Below, in pieces: positions 26,086 through 33,190 of a DNA stretch of 64,000 bases; the stretch's first letter is position 1; every line of letters starts with the position of its first letter. Below the pieces are notes generated by a model. It worked only from the letters and a program-made list of their open reading frames with translations. It searched no databases and was not told the origin of the DNA. The stretch covers positions 62,001-126,000 of the forward strand of contig CAKUTA010000003.1 of NCBI GenBank assembly GCA_934691625.1. The letters are read 5' to 3'. A program made the translations under genes and the position numbers. Origin of the DNA: an uncultured Bacteroidales bacterium (GTDB taxonomy: Bacteria; Bacteroidota; Bacteroidia; Bacteroidales; UBA932).

Positions 26086-28476
26086 ATGGCAATTCCAAAT
26101 TGGTTACAGGTCACTCCTAAGGAGGGCAGCAACAACAAGGAGATAACCCTTGTCGCGACAGCCCATACAGGTAGGAATGACAGAAGCGGTACCGTGGTAG
26201 GTACAACTTCAAAGAATGCGTCGGCATCGCTGCCTGTCACACAGACGGGACATGCCGTCTATATCACGCTCAAGACAGGGGAGACGGCGAAATCATGTAC
26301 TATGATGGCCAACACGGTCACAATCGAGGGCACATCCAACTCGCCTGTGCTGAAGATTGCGTCAACTGCGACTGTAATCTCAGGCGTGACAGCCACACTT
26401 GCGGTCAACAGCGACGGTTCATCCACCTATGCAGCCGTTGCTGACTGGAACGGCATCATAAACACGTCAGTCCCCGAGACATACGGAAAGGATGCAGAAT
26501 ACTACTTCAAGATTACATTCAGCATTCCGGAGAACCAGACCCTGGCTGCAAGAAAGCATATCTTCACTCTGTCAAACGGCGACAAGGTATCTTCCGAACA
26601 GGCTACAATCACTCAGAATGCCGGATACTATACATATTCTGACATCACAATCTCGGCATTCAGCTATGGCGTTGCTGCAGCAAATGGAGGAACAGCCAAG
26701 CCTTCTGTATCATATTCCCAGACATACGGATGGAATGGAAGAACCTCCGGTGCTGGAACTTTGTCGAGCGGTGCAACATTATCCTACAGCGAGCCTAACG
26801 TGCTTGATGCAAACATGAAGGTTGACAAGACAACTGGAGAGTACGTTGTTGCAAGCAAGGGCACACAGATTTCAAATACAACAACTGTTACGACTGTAGA
26901 GGTCAAGGCTGTGCTGAATGGAAAGACAAAGACAGCCTCAGCCGCTGTTCAGCAGGCTGGAAACTATGTGAGCAGCATAGCTTTTGCCGCAAGCAATTTC
27001 AGCTACGGAAAGGTTGCGGCAGGTGGAACAAGTGCTACACCTCTCGCCCCGACACCTGGCGTGACATTTACATTCACATCCGGCTCGACATCCACAACAG
27101 CGCCTTCTGCAACATTCGGCTCGCTGTCTGTAGGGAAGAGCTTCAAGCTTGATGAGGTTAAGAACGGATTTACAGGGGTGGATACCTCCAGCGGTGTGCT
27201 TGCTGCCACATCACGCGGTACAGAAATCGGCAACGAGAGAACCTCAGGCTCTGTCATGGTGACATTCACCGGCACATGGACGCCTTCCGCATCCTACAAT
27301 GCAGGAGGTGCAAAAGAAACAAGCAAGTCACTTTCAGCTACGTGTACGCAGAATGCAAACATCGTGACGGGCATCACCGTAGGTACTATAGCGTTCAGCT
27401 ATCCTAACGTGCCTGCAGCGGGCTCAGAGACTATAGACCCGACATCGAATGTGCCGCTTACCTTCACATACTCATCCGGCTCCACTTCAACAAGTGCCCC
27501 TGACGGTGGAAAGTTTGTGTTCACGATGTCATACTCTCTTGCAACGGAGAATTACTTCTCGCTTGTTGACGGCGCAACAGGCCGTCTTAAATGTGCAGGC
27601 AGGGGCACGACAGAAGGCGCGGCAAGAAAATCCGGAGAGGTCACGTTGAGCTACAGCTGCACATTCACACATGATGAAGCCTATGGCGGAAGCAAGGTGG
27701 AGGCCAACGGCTCAGCCAAGGCACAGGCTACCCAGCAGGCCAATACAGTGACATACGGAGATGTTGTTCCTTCAGGCGACTATGCGGCTGCAAGCGATGA
27801 TATTCCAGCATCAGGAGGTACACGTGCATCCATCAAGGCTGCAACTGCATCACAGACAAAGACCTACACATCAGGTTCATCTCTCTCATGTTCTGTCACC
27901 GCTTCATGGAGCACGGCGGTGAGCGCTACCACCCTCGGCACAACTGTAAAGTCAAGGACAAAGGTCGGGACACTTACCGTAACATGGGCTGGTGAAGGCT
28001 CGAAGAGCGCAACAAAGACCTATGAGGTTTATCAAGGTCTCAATGCCATCACCAGATACGGCGATGTCACAATCATGCAGACGACACCTGTTTCGCTTTC
28101 CGCAGACGGCCAGGACTATATCCTCAGCACGAAGATAAGCCAGAATATCGGTTATACCTCAGGCGCTATACGTGTTCTTGATACACCTACAAGTGTCAAG
28201 GTGGCTGTGAAGACTGCAAGCACCGGCTTCCACCTTGACGAGGATCTTCACATGGTATCTGTCGGGGTGAACCCTGGTGTCACAGAGAGGGGAACCTTTG
28301 TGGTCACTCTCTCCTGTGCCGGCGAGGGCAGCAAGACAGGCTCGAGGGACATCTCGTTCACACAGCAGGCGTCAACGTCTTATATCAACTTCAGCCCGAA
28401 CACAATCACATTCGACGCTGCAGGCGGTACGAAGACCGTTACGCTCAACTCCAACGACTCCTGGACACTCGCCTAG
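26086..28476 (+). CDS. Repetitive Ig/BACON tail protein with half-domains at both ends (796 aa)
   Basis: An extended beta-repeat protein of the fibre region. Residues 1-56 are the second half of a BACON domain (PNWLQVTPKEGSNN to LPVTQTG). The middle consists of about four related modules, each with an FSYG/FSYP-like start, a GGT segment, a SGSTST(T/S)AP segment, a S/GRGT turn and an RTSG or RKSG strand, ending in QQA-N or TQNAN. The last about 30 residues are the first half of another BACON domain, ending NSNDSWTLA before TAG. The missing half is encoded at the start of the gene at 28541. BACON domains are thought to bind glycans or mucin, suiting a gut phage adhesin. Confidence 0.8.
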   Translation: MAIPNWLQVTPKEGSNNKEITLVATAHTGRNDRSGTVVGTTSKNASASLPVTQTGHAVYITLKTGETAKSCTMMANTVTIEGTSNSPVLKIASTATVISGVTATLAVNSDGSSTYAAVADWNGIINTSVPETYGKDAEYYFKITFSIPENQTLAARKHIFTLSNGDKVSSEQATITQNAGYYTYSDITISAFSYGVAAANGGTAKPSVSYSQTYGWNGRTSGAGTLSSGATLSYSEPNVLDANMKVDKTTGEYVVASKGTQISNTTTVTTVEVKAVLNGKTKTASAAVQQAGNYVSSIAFAASNFSYGKVAAGGTSATPLAPTPGVTFTFTSGSTSTTAPSATFGSLSVGKSFKLDEVKNGFTGVDTSSGVLAATSRGTEIGNERTSGSVMVTFTGTWTPSASYNAGGAKETSKSLSATCTQNANIVTGITVGTIAFSYPNVPAAGSETIDPTSNVPLTFTYSSGSTSTSAPDGGKFVFTMSYSLATENYFSLVDGATGRLKCAGRGTTEGAARKSGEVTLSYSCTFTHDEAYGGSKVEANGSAKAQATQQANTVTYGDVVPSGDYAAASDDIPASGGTRASIKAATASQTKTYTSGSSLSCSVTASWSTAVSATTLGTTVKSRTKVGTLTVTWAGEGSKSATKTYEVYQGLNAITRYGDVTIMQTTPVSLSADGQDYILSTKISQNIGYTSGAIRVLDTPTSVKVAVKTASTGFHLDEDLHMVSVGVNPGVTERGTFVVTLSCAGEGSKTGSRDISFTQQASTSYINFSPNTITFDAAGGTKTVTLNSNDSWTLA

Positions 28477-28486
28477 GGTCTTTCCT

Positions 28487-28518
28487 AATCTCGGAGAGGG
28501 TGATACCTCTCCGGGGTT
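28487..28518 (+). other. Strong hairpin between the two split-BACON genes
   Basis: A 13-pair stem (two G-U pairs) with loop GTGATA; its core is CGGAGAGG (28492-28499) with CCTCTCCG (28506-28513). It begins 10 nt after the TAG of the 796-aa gene and ends 22 nt before the next ATG. No T-run follows, so it is not a standard terminator. It may adjust transcript stability or the expression ratio of the two proteins. Confidence 0.7.
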
Positions 28519-28540
28519 CCAATTAAAAAATGTAAAAGAT

Positions 28541-29971
28541 ATGGCAACAGCAGAACCAGGCTTCAGCTTTTCTCCGGTAAAAGGTACAGGTTCACAGATT
28601 ATAAATATAACTGTGCCCAAGAACGCTGGGAACAAAAGGACATATACAATTACCGCAAAGACAGCAAACGGAAAGACCGCAACACTTACCGTGGTGCAGG
28701 AAGCGGCAGCTGCCTCCAGCACTCATATTGTCCTTCAATATACCGGGACCGCTGTACCTGCATCGTATGTGGGCAAGACCATCTATGTCGGTGACGGCAA
28801 GGACAGTGTGGAGTACTACGCAAAGTATGGAAAGATAGCATGGATATCTTCCTCTAAGATAGAGATAGACGTGTCCGACTACACCAAGTCGGATATACAG
28901 GGAATCTACGAAGACTTAAGCTGGGGTGACCTGTGTGAATATGACGAGCTGTACTTCGGCATCTCATCAGATGGCAAACCGGAAGCGTCATGGACGCCCA
29001 TATTCAAGTGTGTGGACAATGGTGACTATGCGACAACGTCGAACAATCTGGCTGAGTCAATAAACGCATCATACGGAGGAACTTCTGCCACAATAGTATG
29101 CACATCGCTGATTGAAATCCCTTCAGTTACGCATAAGACACTTAAGCTGAAAGGCGGTTCATTCTGCGTCGGAAACCTTGATGATATAATAGACAGCATC
29201 TCTGGCAAGAATCTTACATTCACGCTGACTGATGATAACAGCTCAAATACTGTATCATTTACATGCAACAGCTATGAGATTACCATCTCCGAAAACAGCG
29301 GAACTGAAATTTCTTGGGATGACTATGACAATGTACAGGCATTCTACAGAACAATGTCCGGAGCTTCATTTTCACTTGAAGTCACAGATGATGACGGTAA
29401 TACCATTGTTAACGAACCGACTATCAGCAAAGATGCTCTTGAAGTGTTTGCCTGTGACTTCGATTCACATGACACCACAATCGTATTTGAGTTTGGAAGG
29501 AAAGCAATATCATTCGAGGGCACTTTATATGTGAATGCCGACCAGTATATCAGTTCCTATGGATTGATCGGTGTATTTCTGAACTGCTCATCAGGAAACA
29601 GATACTTTGTGAAGACGCTGGAGTATAACTATGGTGCCCAGGATTCTATCAATCTTTTCGAACAGAGTGCTATAATAGAGATTGACGCGGATGACATACC
29701 TGAGAGCCTTGAGTTCGCCACTACAGATGACACATCGCTGTCTGATGTCGAGAACATAGATAACTATACTACTACAGTAAGCTATATACAGCCGAATAAT
29801 GACGAGGCGGTTGTTAACGTGACGACATTGGAATATGCTATTCTTGTTGAGGGGCAGACTGTTTCATACGACAGCTGTATAAAATTCAGTGAGGTAATGT
29901 ACTGTCCGGACATGTCAAGGATAGATTTCATCAACCAGAACGAATATGATAACTACTTCTGGTTCTATTGA
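28541..29971 (+). CDS. Tail adhesin beginning with C-terminal half BACON domain (476 aa)
   Basis: The start is the ATG at 28541 after an AT-rich leader. The frame stays open upstream to 28277, but those codons overlap the previous gene. Residues 1-58 (TAEPGFSFSPVKGTG to TLTVVQEA) are the second half of a BACON domain whose first half ends the preceding gene. The rest is acidic, beta-rich, and not recognised; being last in the chain it is a good candidate for the distal receptor-binding part. It ends in an aromatic tail (YDNYFWFY) with no further half domain. Confidence 0.75.
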   Translation: MATAEPGFSFSPVKGTGSQIINITVPKNAGNKRTYTITAKTANGKTATLTVVQEAAAASSTHIVLQYTGTAVPASYVGKTIYVGDGKDSVEYYAKYGKIAWISSSKIEIDVSDYTKSDIQGIYEDLSWGDLCEYDELYFGISSDGKPEASWTPIFKCVDNGDYATTSNNLAESINASYGGTSATIVCTSLIEIPSVTHKTLKLKGGSFCVGNLDDIIDSISGKNLTFTLTDDNSSNTVSFTCNSYEITISENSGTEISWDDYDNVQAFYRTMSGASFSLEVTDDDGNTIVNEPTISKDALEVFACDFDSHDTTIVFEFGRKAISFEGTLYVNADQYISSYGLIGVFLNCSSGNRYFVKTLEYNYGAQDSINLFEQSAIIEIDADDIPESLEFATTDDTSLSDVENIDNYTTTVSYIQPNNDEAVVNVTTLEYAILVEGQTVSYDSCIKFSEVMYCPDMSRIDFINQNEYDNYFWFY

Positions 29972-29993
29972 TTAACAATTAAACAATATAGTT

Positions 29994-30401
29994 ATGATAA
30001 GCTTAGACAAAATGAAAAGATGGTCAAGGCTGCTGCGTGTTTTTTCCTGGATGTGGCAGCTGCCGCAGAACATTCTAGGCATTCTGTGCCTTCTTCTTGG
30101 CGGCTATAGCAAGCGAACCCTTGACGACTATCGTGACGGCAGGATTGTGTATTTCTTCAATCCGGATAGACGGGGCAGCATAACTCTCGGGGAATTCAGA
30201 TTCCTCAATACGAACAAGATAGCCACTGTCCGTCATGAGTATGGACATACAAGGCAATCAAGGATGCTCGGGCCGCTGTATCTGATTTTCATCGGTCTCA
30301 ATTCACTTATGCACGCATGGCTTCATGACTGCAAGGCGCATGGGCAGGAGTATGGGCATTTCTGGACGGAGAGATGGGCAGACAGGCTTGGAGGACAATG
30401 A
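29994..30401 (+). CDS. Membrane-associated HExxH putative metalloprotease (135 aa)
   Basis: A zinc peptidase-like motif HEYGH is at residues 81-85, and a conserved-looking TERWAD at 125-130 could supply a third ligand (Glu). Hydrophobic segments lie at about 15-37 and 92-110. Similar proteins occur near lysis genes of Bacteroidota prophages (from memory). Substrate unknown: cell wall access or maturation of a tail protein are both possible. It sits between the fibre genes and the holin/endolysin/spanin set, ending 1 bp before the next start. Confidence 0.65.
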   Translation: MISLDKMKRWSRLLRVFSWMWQLPQNILGILCLLLGGYSKRTLDDYRDGRIVYFFNPDRRGSITLGEFRFLNTNKIATVRHEYGHTRQSRMLGPLYLIFIGLNSLMHAWLHDCKAHGQEYGHFWTERWADRLGGQ

Positions 30402-30402
30402 T

Positions 30403-30777
30403 ATGGACTGGACAAGCATAATAATGACGCTGATAACCTCCGGGGCGTTCACGGCGATATACCTGCTGGGCGACCGGAAGACTTCTGCCGTGCTGGACAA
30501 TGTGGGCAAGAGCATTGACCAGTGGAAGATCATCGTCGAGGAGTACAAGAATGAGAAGGAGGCTATGCAGGCGGACATCGACCGCAAGGACAGGAAGCTG
30601 GACAGCCTGTATAACCAGATTGGAGTGCTTCGTGACAGCAATGATAAACTGAGCTCGAAGGTGGCATATCTTTCGGTGATAAAGTGCACAGAGGTCGGCT
30701 GCGGCAAGCGGCAGCCTCCATTCGGCAGTGGACAGAAATCAAATGAAAAACAATTGACAGATGGGAACGATAAGTAA
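30403..30777 (+). CDS. Holin-like membrane protein (124 aa)
   Basis: Start at ATG 30403 (MDWTSIIMTLITSG); the upstream extension overlaps the metalloprotease gene and is rejected. One N-terminal membrane segment (about 4-22), then a charged coiled coil (about 38-90), then CTEVGCGKRQPPFG. It overlaps the endolysin gene. One-membrane-segment proteins in this position are often holins or lysis accessory proteins; the Cys-rich end is commonly seen in Bacteroidota prophages (from memory). Function inferred from context. Confidence 0.6.
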   Translation: MDWTSIIMTLITSGAFTAIYLLGDRKTSAVLDNVGKSIDQWKIIVEEYKNEKEAMQADIDRKDRKLDSLYNQIGVLRDSNDKLSSKVAYLSVIKCTEVGCGKRQPPFGSGQKSNEKQLTDGNDK

Positions 30778-31186
30778 AGATTTTAGCTATAAGGAGTTCG
30801 AGACAAGCGCAGTTGCGGATAAGAAGGGCATCTGCAATGTCATAACTTCGTTCGAGGTGAGGGATTCGATATTGTCCCTTGTGGAGAACGTGCTTCAGCC
30901 TTTGCGTGACGCTTGTGGAAAGCCTTTGCATATCAACAGCGGCTACCGATGCGAGAAACTGAATGCTGCTGTGGGCGGAGTGCCGACGAGCCAGCACGTC
31001 AAGGGAGAGGCGGCGGACATTGCGGCTGAGAATCCAGCGGAGCTGGCAAGAATGGCCGTCAGTCTCGGTCTTCCGTTTGACCAGATGATTCTGTACCCAA
31101 CGTTCGTTCATTTCAGCCACAAGTTAAACAGCGAACAGAGGGGACAGATTCTGTATAACTGGAGATATAAGGGGGAACGGTTATGA
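30761..31186 (+). CDS. Endolysin, peptidase M15-like (D-Ala-D-Ala peptidase family)
   Basis: Cleaves peptidoglycan cross-links for host lysis. Zinc-binding motif SQHVKGEAADI (His79, Asp86) and the later His within FVHFSH (117/120) define the M15_3 group. The N-terminal FSYKEFETS is also typical. No signal peptide, so export depends on the holin. Overlaps the holin-like gene by 17 bp and the spanin gene by 4 bp. Confidence 0.9.
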   Translation: MGTISKDFSYKEFETSAVADKKGICNVITSFEVRDSILSLVENVLQPLRDACGKPLHINSGYRCEKLNAAVGGVPTSQHVKGEAADIAAENPAELARMAVSLGLPFDQMILYPTFVHFSHKLNSEQRGQILYNWRYKGERL

Positions 31187-31569
31187 GGAATGCGCTGATT
31201 CTATTGTCAGTTCTGCTTCTGGCATCGTGCGGAGCGCTGAAGACGCAAGTGCAAACCGTATATGTCCGTGACACTGCCTATATCAGCAATGTGCAGGTGG
31301 ATTCCGTCTATAAGCGGGATTCTGTCTTTCTCCGTGAGAAGAATGATACTGTGTATAAGTATGTCGAGAGAATCCTTGACAGGTACAGGCTCCTTCATGA
31401 TACAATCTACCGCTGCAGGGTGGACTCGGTGTATATTGATAATGTCCGCGAAGTCAAGGTGGATAAACCACTGACCGCGTGGCAGCGGCTCCGCCTGGAT
31501 GCTTTCTGGTGGCTCGTGGCCACAATCGGTGGCGTTCTATTATGGATTAACAGAAAAGGCTGCTCATGA
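31183..31569 (+). CDS. Probable unimolecular spanin (lipoprotein with C-terminal membrane segment)
   Basis: A lipoprotein signal peptide with lipobox LASC (Cys16) would anchor the N-terminus in the outer membrane, while a C-terminal membrane segment (about 107-122, FWWLVATIGGVLLWI) would sit in the inner membrane. Between them is a charged beta/coiled region. This topology is that of u-spanins such as T1 gp11, which fuse the two membranes in the last step of lysis. It directly follows the endolysin. The alternative is a simple lipoprotein. Confidence 0.7.
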   Translation: MRNALILLSVLLLASCGALKTQVQTVYVRDTAYISNVQVDSVYKRDSVFLREKNDTVYKYVERILDRYRLLHDTIYRCRVDSVYIDNVREVKVDKPLTAWQRLRLDAFWWLVATIGGVLLWINRKGCS

Positions 31570-31578
31570 AGCTATGAT

Positions 31579-31596
31579 TTTCCTGGCGTCAGGAAA
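31579..31596. other. Small hairpin after lysis genes
   Basis: TTTCCTG-GCGT-CAGGAAA, 7 bp, 10 nt after the spanin stop. No T-run, so only a possible end of the late transcript. Confidence 0.35.
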
Positions 31597-31661
31597 TGAC
31601 CATCTCGCGAGAATATGAAAAAGCTGATGGCTTGACAGATGTTATGGTTAAGATATTATGG

Positions 31662-31703
31662 TAATATTTCTATTAAATAATTTTGTCAATAATAGAAATA
31701 TTA
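31662..31703. promoter_or_regulatory. 14-bp inverted repeat operator of first HicA-HicB locus
   Basis: Two perfect 14-bp arms, 31662-31675 and 31690-31703 (right arm TAATAGAAATATTA), with a 14-nt gap. The gap contains the TTTG of the promoter and the right arm ends directly before the -7 element. A dimeric HTH antitoxin bound here would block the promoter, the usual autoregulation of HicAB. Confidence 0.75.
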
Positions 31704-31712
31704 CTACCTTTG
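31682..31712 (+). promoter_or_regulatory. Promoter of first HicA-HicB locus
   Basis: TTTG (31682-31685), 19 nt, then TACCTTTG (31705-31712): consensus Bacteroidota promoter, 21 bp before the hicA ATG. Confidence 0.8.
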
Positions 31713-31733
31713 CAATACCGAACAATACGCAAT

Positions 31734-31913
31734 ATGAAGTCGGATGAATTTCACAGATGGGTAGAACGAAATGGCTGGACATACTTAAGGAAAGCAGGTA
31801 GCCACGTAATCTACAAGAAAGGATCCAGAACTTATCCCGTCCCTTACCACGGATCCAAAGAAATGGGAACGGGACTTGTAAAAAAGATTAGCAAGGATAT
31901 GGGGCTTAAATAA
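31734..31913 (+). CDS. hicA: HicA-family mRNA interferase toxin (copy 1)
   Basis: A 59-aa toxin of the YcfA/HicA dsRBD-like fold that cleaves mRNA when free. The catalytic His is in AGSHVIYKKG, followed by strand TYPVPYHG and the C-terminal helix LVKKISKDMGLK. Start at ATG 31734; the 17 upstream codons lie across the promoter and operator and are excluded. HicB-like antitoxin follows after 29 bp. Confidence 0.9.
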   Translation: MKSDEFHRWVERNGWTYLRKAGSHVIYKKGSRTYPVPYHGSKEMGTGLVKKISKDMGLK

Positions 31914-31942
31914 GCCCCTTTCCTCCAAAAACGCAGAATGAT

Positions 31943-32350
31943 ATGAAACAGATTTCAGCAATTATTGAGAGAGCTTCAGACGGAACATATTCCATCTATT
32001 GCAAGAACGAGATATTCTCTGGTATGGGCAACACAATTGAAGAAGCCAAGGCTGATATGCTTCAGCAGATGGAAATTTATAAGGCTACGGCTAAAGAGGA
32101 GGGGTTCAAGTATCCTGAGTTCTTGGATGGGGAGTTCACCATAACTTATACCGTCGATGCTTTGAGTCTTATGGATTTCTATCTCAGTAAGGGGTGGTTC
32201 TCTCTGGCCACCCTTGAAAAGGTTACGGGAATCTCACAGAAACAGCTTTGGGCATACGCACACGGGACGAAGCCAAGAAAGGCACAGGAGGATCGCATCC
32301 GCACGGGGCTCCAGAACATATCGAGAGATCTTGACGCCATATTTGCGTGA
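31943..32350 (+). CDS. hicB: HicB-family antitoxin with C-terminal HTH (copy 1)
   Basis: Neutralises the upstream HicA and represses the locus. The N-terminal RNase H-like HicB fold (about 1-70, ISAIIERASDGTYSIYCKN, then NTIEEAKADM) is followed by an HTH (about 90-115, ATLEKVTGISQKQLWAYAHG) that would bind the 14-bp inverted repeat. The domain order is normal for chromosomal HicB with a DNA-binding tail. Confidence 0.88.
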   Translation: MKQISAIIERASDGTYSIYCKNEIFSGMGNTIEEAKADMLQQMEIYKATAKEEGFKYPEFLDGEFTITYTVDALSLMDFYLSKGWFSLATLEKVTGISQKQLWAYAHGTKPRKAQEDRIRTGLQNISRDLDAIFA

Positions 32351-32383
32351 TTGTTTGGTAGGCTTCACAAGGTGTCAGTCACG

Positions 32384-32411
32384 GCCCTCGGATTCGTTTC
32401 CGGGGGCTTTT
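32384..32411 (+). terminator. Intrinsic terminator after hicB copy 1
   Basis: Stem GCCCTCGG/CCGGGGGC (one G-U), loop ATTCGTTT, then TTTT. The stem is identical to that of the terminator at 33164-33190 after the second locus, so the two loci probably arose by duplication. Confidence 0.85.
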
Positions 32412-32455
32412 GCTTTCATAAAATGAGAAAAAAGTTACAAAAAATGATAGAAAAA

Positions 32456-32487
32456 TTTGGTAAAATGTAGGAAAATTCCTACTTTTG
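32456..32487 (+). promoter_or_regulatory. Promoter and operator of second HicA-HicB locus
   Basis: TTTG (32456-32459), 20 nt, then TACTTTTG (32480-32487). A palindrome GTAGGAA-AA-TTCCTAC (32467-32482) overlaps the spacer and the -7 element, a likely operator. It is unlike the operator of the first locus, so the two antitoxins probably do not cross-regulate. Confidence 0.75.
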
Positions 32488-32510
32488 TAGTGCAATAATC
32501 AAGGTGCTCT

Positions 32511-32699
32511 ATGAAATATAGCGAGTTAGAAAGGAAACTGCTCAAATTCGGATGTTACCCCACCGGGGAGCAGCAATGTGGGCATCCTGTGTGGTTCAGC
32601 CCAAAAACAAACAGAAAGTTTACGACAAGCAACCACAAGAATCAGGAGGTCGCAACGGGGACATTAAAATCAATTTTGAGGGATGCGGGGCTTAAATAG
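32511..32699 (+). CDS. hicA: HicA-family mRNA interferase toxin (copy 2)
   Basis: 62 aa. The catalytic His is in QQCGHPVWFSP, followed by KFTTSNHKNQEV and the C-terminal helix LKSILRDAGLK. Clearly diverged from copy 1. The antitoxin follows after 31 bp. Confidence 0.88.
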   Translation: MKYSELERKLLKFGCYPTGEQQCGHPVWFSPKTNRKFTTSNHKNQEVATGTLKSILRDAGLK

Positions 32700-32730
32700 C
32701 CCCCCCCCTCTTGATTAAGGAGATATTGAT

Positions 32731-33138
32731 ATGGATAAAATTAAGGTTAAGGTATTTATCGAGAAAGCCGAGTGTGGGTATTCAGCATATATTGAAGATT
32801 CTCCACTCGAATTCGGCTGTATAGGAGAAGGTAAGACCGTAGAGGATACCATAAAGGATTTTCTTGGGGTATACGAAGGGATGAAGAAAAGCTATGAGCA
32901 GGAAGGCCATAAGGCTGCGGATGTTGAGTTTGAATTTTACTATGACACAGCAAGTTTCTTGTCAGAGTATGCCGGGGTGTTCTCCCTTTCCGGTCTTGAA
33001 AAGCTCACAGGAGTCAGCCAGGCTCAGCTTGGCCACTATCTTCACGGAAGACGCAAGCCGAGCCGCAAGACGATCAACAAGATCCAGAACGGTGTGAACC
33101 ACTTCGCAAAGGAACTTACGGCCATAAAGTTCGCTTGA
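32731..33138 (+). CDS. hicB: HicB-family antitoxin with C-terminal HTH (copy 2)
   Basis: 135 aa, the same length as copy 1. HicB fold at the N-terminus (KVFIEKAECGYSAYIEDS) and an HTH near 90-115 (SGLEKLTGVSQAQLGHYLHG) with a basic recognition tail (RRKPSRKT). Differences in the HTH agree with the different operator. Next to the integrase; a contribution to prophage maintenance is plausible. Confidence 0.88.
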   Translation: MDKIKVKVFIEKAECGYSAYIEDSPLEFGCIGEGKTVEDTIKDFLGVYEGMKKSYEQEGHKAADVEFEFYYDTASFLSEYAGVFSLSGLEKLTGVSQAQLGHYLHGRRKPSRKTINKIQNGVNHFAKELTAIKFA

Positions 33139-33163
33139 TTATTGCACACAGGCAACGGCCACG

Positions 33164-33190
33164 GCCCTCGGAGAAATCCGGGGGCTTTTT
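33164..33190. terminator. Terminator between hicB copy 2 and convergent integrase
   Basis: Stem GCCCTCGG/CCGGGGGC, loop AGAAAT, five T. The last T is part of the integrase stop codon on the other strand, so the plus-strand transcript ends exactly at the convergent gene. Confidence 0.85.

Noticed and set aside
26048..26088. Programmed -1 frameshift (GTTAAAC) joining the 51-aa and 796-aa genes
   Set aside because: The heptamer is not in the required reading phase relative to the upstream gene, and the downstream ATG has a normal AT-rich leader.
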